NCBI GenBank assembly: GCA_021819345.1
Contig: JAKARG010000116.1
Location: forward strand, 1-8,665
Reading direction: 5' to 3'
Length of the DNA stretch: 8,665 nucleotides
Origin: Actinomycetes bacterium
Lineage (GTDB): Bacteria > Actinomycetota > Acidimicrobiia > Acidimicrobiales > Palsa-688
The position numbers were made by a program, and so were the translations under genes. The notes beneath the pieces are model-generated. The model had not been told where the DNA came from, did not search any database, and saw nothing but the letters and a program-made list of their open reading frames with translations. Numbering within the stretch: the stretch's first letter is position 1; each line of letters begins with the position of its first letter. This document shows, one piece after another, positions 7,232 to 8,665 of the stretch.

Positions 7232-8665
7232 CGCGCTCCCCCGCTCACCGGGTACGGACCGAACGCCGCCGGTGGCCCCCGGCAGTGCGTACCCTCTGGT
7301 GGGTAGGCCTCGGCCTCCTGCTCCTCCAGCTCGCCGGCTTGCTCAACCAGAGTGCCTTCCTCTATCGGCACTTCGACCTCACGTCGGACTTCGCCCTGTT
7401 CGACCAGGCGTGGGTGGCGATCGCTCACGGTCACCTCGACCCGGAAGGCACCCTCTACCGGACTGCGCCCTTTCTCACCAACCATTTCGAGCTGATCACC
7501 TACCCACTCGCCCTGCTGTGGTTCCTCTTTCCCCACGGCATCACCCTGCTGGTGGTCCAGGACGTCGCCACCGTCGGGGCCGAAGCGGTGGCATTCGCCT
7601 GGGTGCTCGACCTCGTAGCACCGGGTGGAAGCGGCTCAAGTGCCACAACGGCCCGCCCAGTACCCACGCGCCTCCTCGTGCTGGCAGCAGGGGTGCTCGT
7701 CGTGCTTGTCGCCGATCCATGGATCTGGTGGGCCGACGCGTTCGACTTCCACCTGCAGGCACTTGCCACGCTCTTCGCCCTCCTCGCCGCCCGGGGCTTC
7801 TGGTCGAAGCGTGGCCGGCCCTGGATCTGGGTTGCCCTCACACTTGCGTGCGGCACCGTCGAGTCGATCGTCCTGGTCGGCCTGGCCATCGTCCTGCTCG
7901 TCGCCCGACGGGGACGACAGCGCGAAGGTGCAGCCTTGCTGGCCATCGGCGTGGCATGGGTCACCATCCTGAGCGGCCTCGGGCTCGACGCGGGAAGCCA
8001 GCTCTCGACCAACTACGGCTATCTGGCCCACGTGAAGCCGGGCGGTACGGTCACACTGAGCGCGGTCGTCGCCGGGGTGCTCGAGCACCCTTCGACGGCG
8101 TTCCGGACGATCGCTCACCGGTGGCGAGACGTCTGGCACATCGTCGCCGGGTCCAGCCTCCTCGGCGTGGCGACGGTGATCGGCTTACCCATCAGCGTCG
8201 TGATCGTGCTACCGAGCGTGCTCAACCACAGTCCGACCGTGATCTCGCCGATCGCCTCCTACCAAGAGCTGGCTGTCTTCCTGTTCGTCCCCGTCGGCTC
8301 GTTCGTCGCTCTGAGGTGGGTGCTGGCGCGACGTTCGACCTGGGTCGCGGTGGTGGGCGCACTCGTGGGAGCCGGGGCCCTCGCCCAGGTGCTCAACCTC
8401 TCCGTCCAGTTCGCCCCCGAGGCGAGAGCAGAGTTCGCCAAGATCCCGCCGGCCACCGCGTCGGTCCTCGCTGACGTCCTTGCCCGTACCCCGACCAATG
8501 CCGAGGTCGTCGCCTCCAACGGAGTCGTGGGCAGGTTTGCTGGCCGCCTCTGGGTGTACTCCTATCTGGGCACCTCGCCCGGGGGCAAGGTCGTCTTGGT
8601 GCGCGAGCCCGAGGTGCTGTTCGTCCTCGTCCCACGTCAGGGCTTCGTGGCGGCGACTGCCGCGC
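7228..8665 (+). CDS. DUF2079-type polytopic membrane protein, 3' end cut by window
   Basis: An integral membrane protein of unknown function; DUF2079 proteins resemble multi-span glycosyltransferase-like membrane proteins, but their activity is not established. The frame is open for 479 codons and leaves the right edge. I start it at the GTG at 7228, the first start codon after the in-frame stop at 7120-7122; GTG at 7285 is the alternative. No strong ribosome binding site is visible. After a basic N-terminus (MTRSPAHRVRTERRR), the first span is at about 23-39. The family-like segment HFDLTSDFALFDQAWVAIAHG follows at 48-68, in two parts, and FLTNHFELITYPLALLWF at 82-99. FDFH at 172-175 matches the FDFHPE-type motif of the family, though E is replaced by Q here. 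About eight more spans run up to residue 390. The soluble C-terminal part (about 418-479) contains TPTNAEVVASNGVVGRFAGR, as in other DUF2079 proteins. Its start overlaps the end of the decayed sigma copy by four bases (GTGA). Confidence 0.88.
   Translation, partial: MTRSPAHRVRTERRRWPPAVRTLWWVGLGLLLLQLAGLLNQSAFLYRHFDLTSDFALFDQAWVAIAHGHLDPEGTLYRTAPFLTNHFELITYPLALLWFLFPHGITLLVVQDVATVGAEAVAFAWVLDLVAPGGSGSSATTARPVPTRLLVLAAGVLVVLVADPWIWWADAFDFHLQALATLFALLAARGFWSKRGRPWIWVALTLACGTVESIVLVGLAIVLLVARRGRQREGAALLAIGVAWVTILSGLGLDAGSQLSTNYGYLAHVKPGGTVTLSAVVAGVLEHPSTAFRTIAHRWRDVWHIVAGSSLLGVATVIGLPISVVIVLPSVLNHSPTVISPIASYQELAVFLFVPVGSFVALRWVLARRSTWVAVVGALVGAGALAQVLNLSVQFAPEARAEFAKIPPATASVLADVLARTPTNAEVVASNGVVGRFAGRLWVYSYLGTSPGGKVVLVREPEVLFVLVPRQGFVAATAA

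Noticed and set aside
7158..8474. Plus-strand open frame overlapping the DUF2079 gene
   Set aside because: Arg/Pro-rich shadow; the frame starting at 7228 gives the membrane spans and family motifs.

Overview
High-GC DNA from an actinobacterium-like genome. The GC-rich third codon positions, the GTG starts, the cell-wall-binding repeat surface protein and the actinobacterial style of the ECF sigma factor all fit; an acidimicrobial or similar lineage is a guess, not something the sequence proves.

Layout. (1) 35-2740, minus strand: a secreted surface protein with three degenerate Ig-like modules followed by three cell-wall-binding (CWB2-type) repeats. (2) 2741-3176: a divergent intergenic region holding a short perfect palindrome, a possible ECF-type promoter and a GC-rich hairpin just upstream of the next gene. 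(3) 3177-5210, plus strand: an ECF sigma factor that does not stop after region 4 but continues through one probable membrane helix, a long Ala/Ser/Thr/Pro linker with a perfect-length 36-bp tandem repeat, and a beta-rich C-terminal domain likely outside the membrane. (4) 5211-5734: no intact gene; a possible minus-strand gene remnant ends here. (5) 5735-7231, plus strand: a decayed second copy of the same kind of sigma factor, with recognisable region 2 and region 4 remnants scattered over different reading frames. (6) 7228 to the right edge, plus strand: a DUF2079-type polytopic membrane protein, cut by the window end.

How it may work together. No separate anti-sigma gene is visible beside the sigma factor, so the fused membrane and outer parts are the best candidates for its control. 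The surface protein transcribed divergently from it is a natural candidate target, but this is inference from position only. The decayed sigma copy suggests that this sigma architecture was duplicated locally and that one copy has been lost. The most interesting item in the window is this intact membrane-tethered sigma factor together with its dead paralogue.
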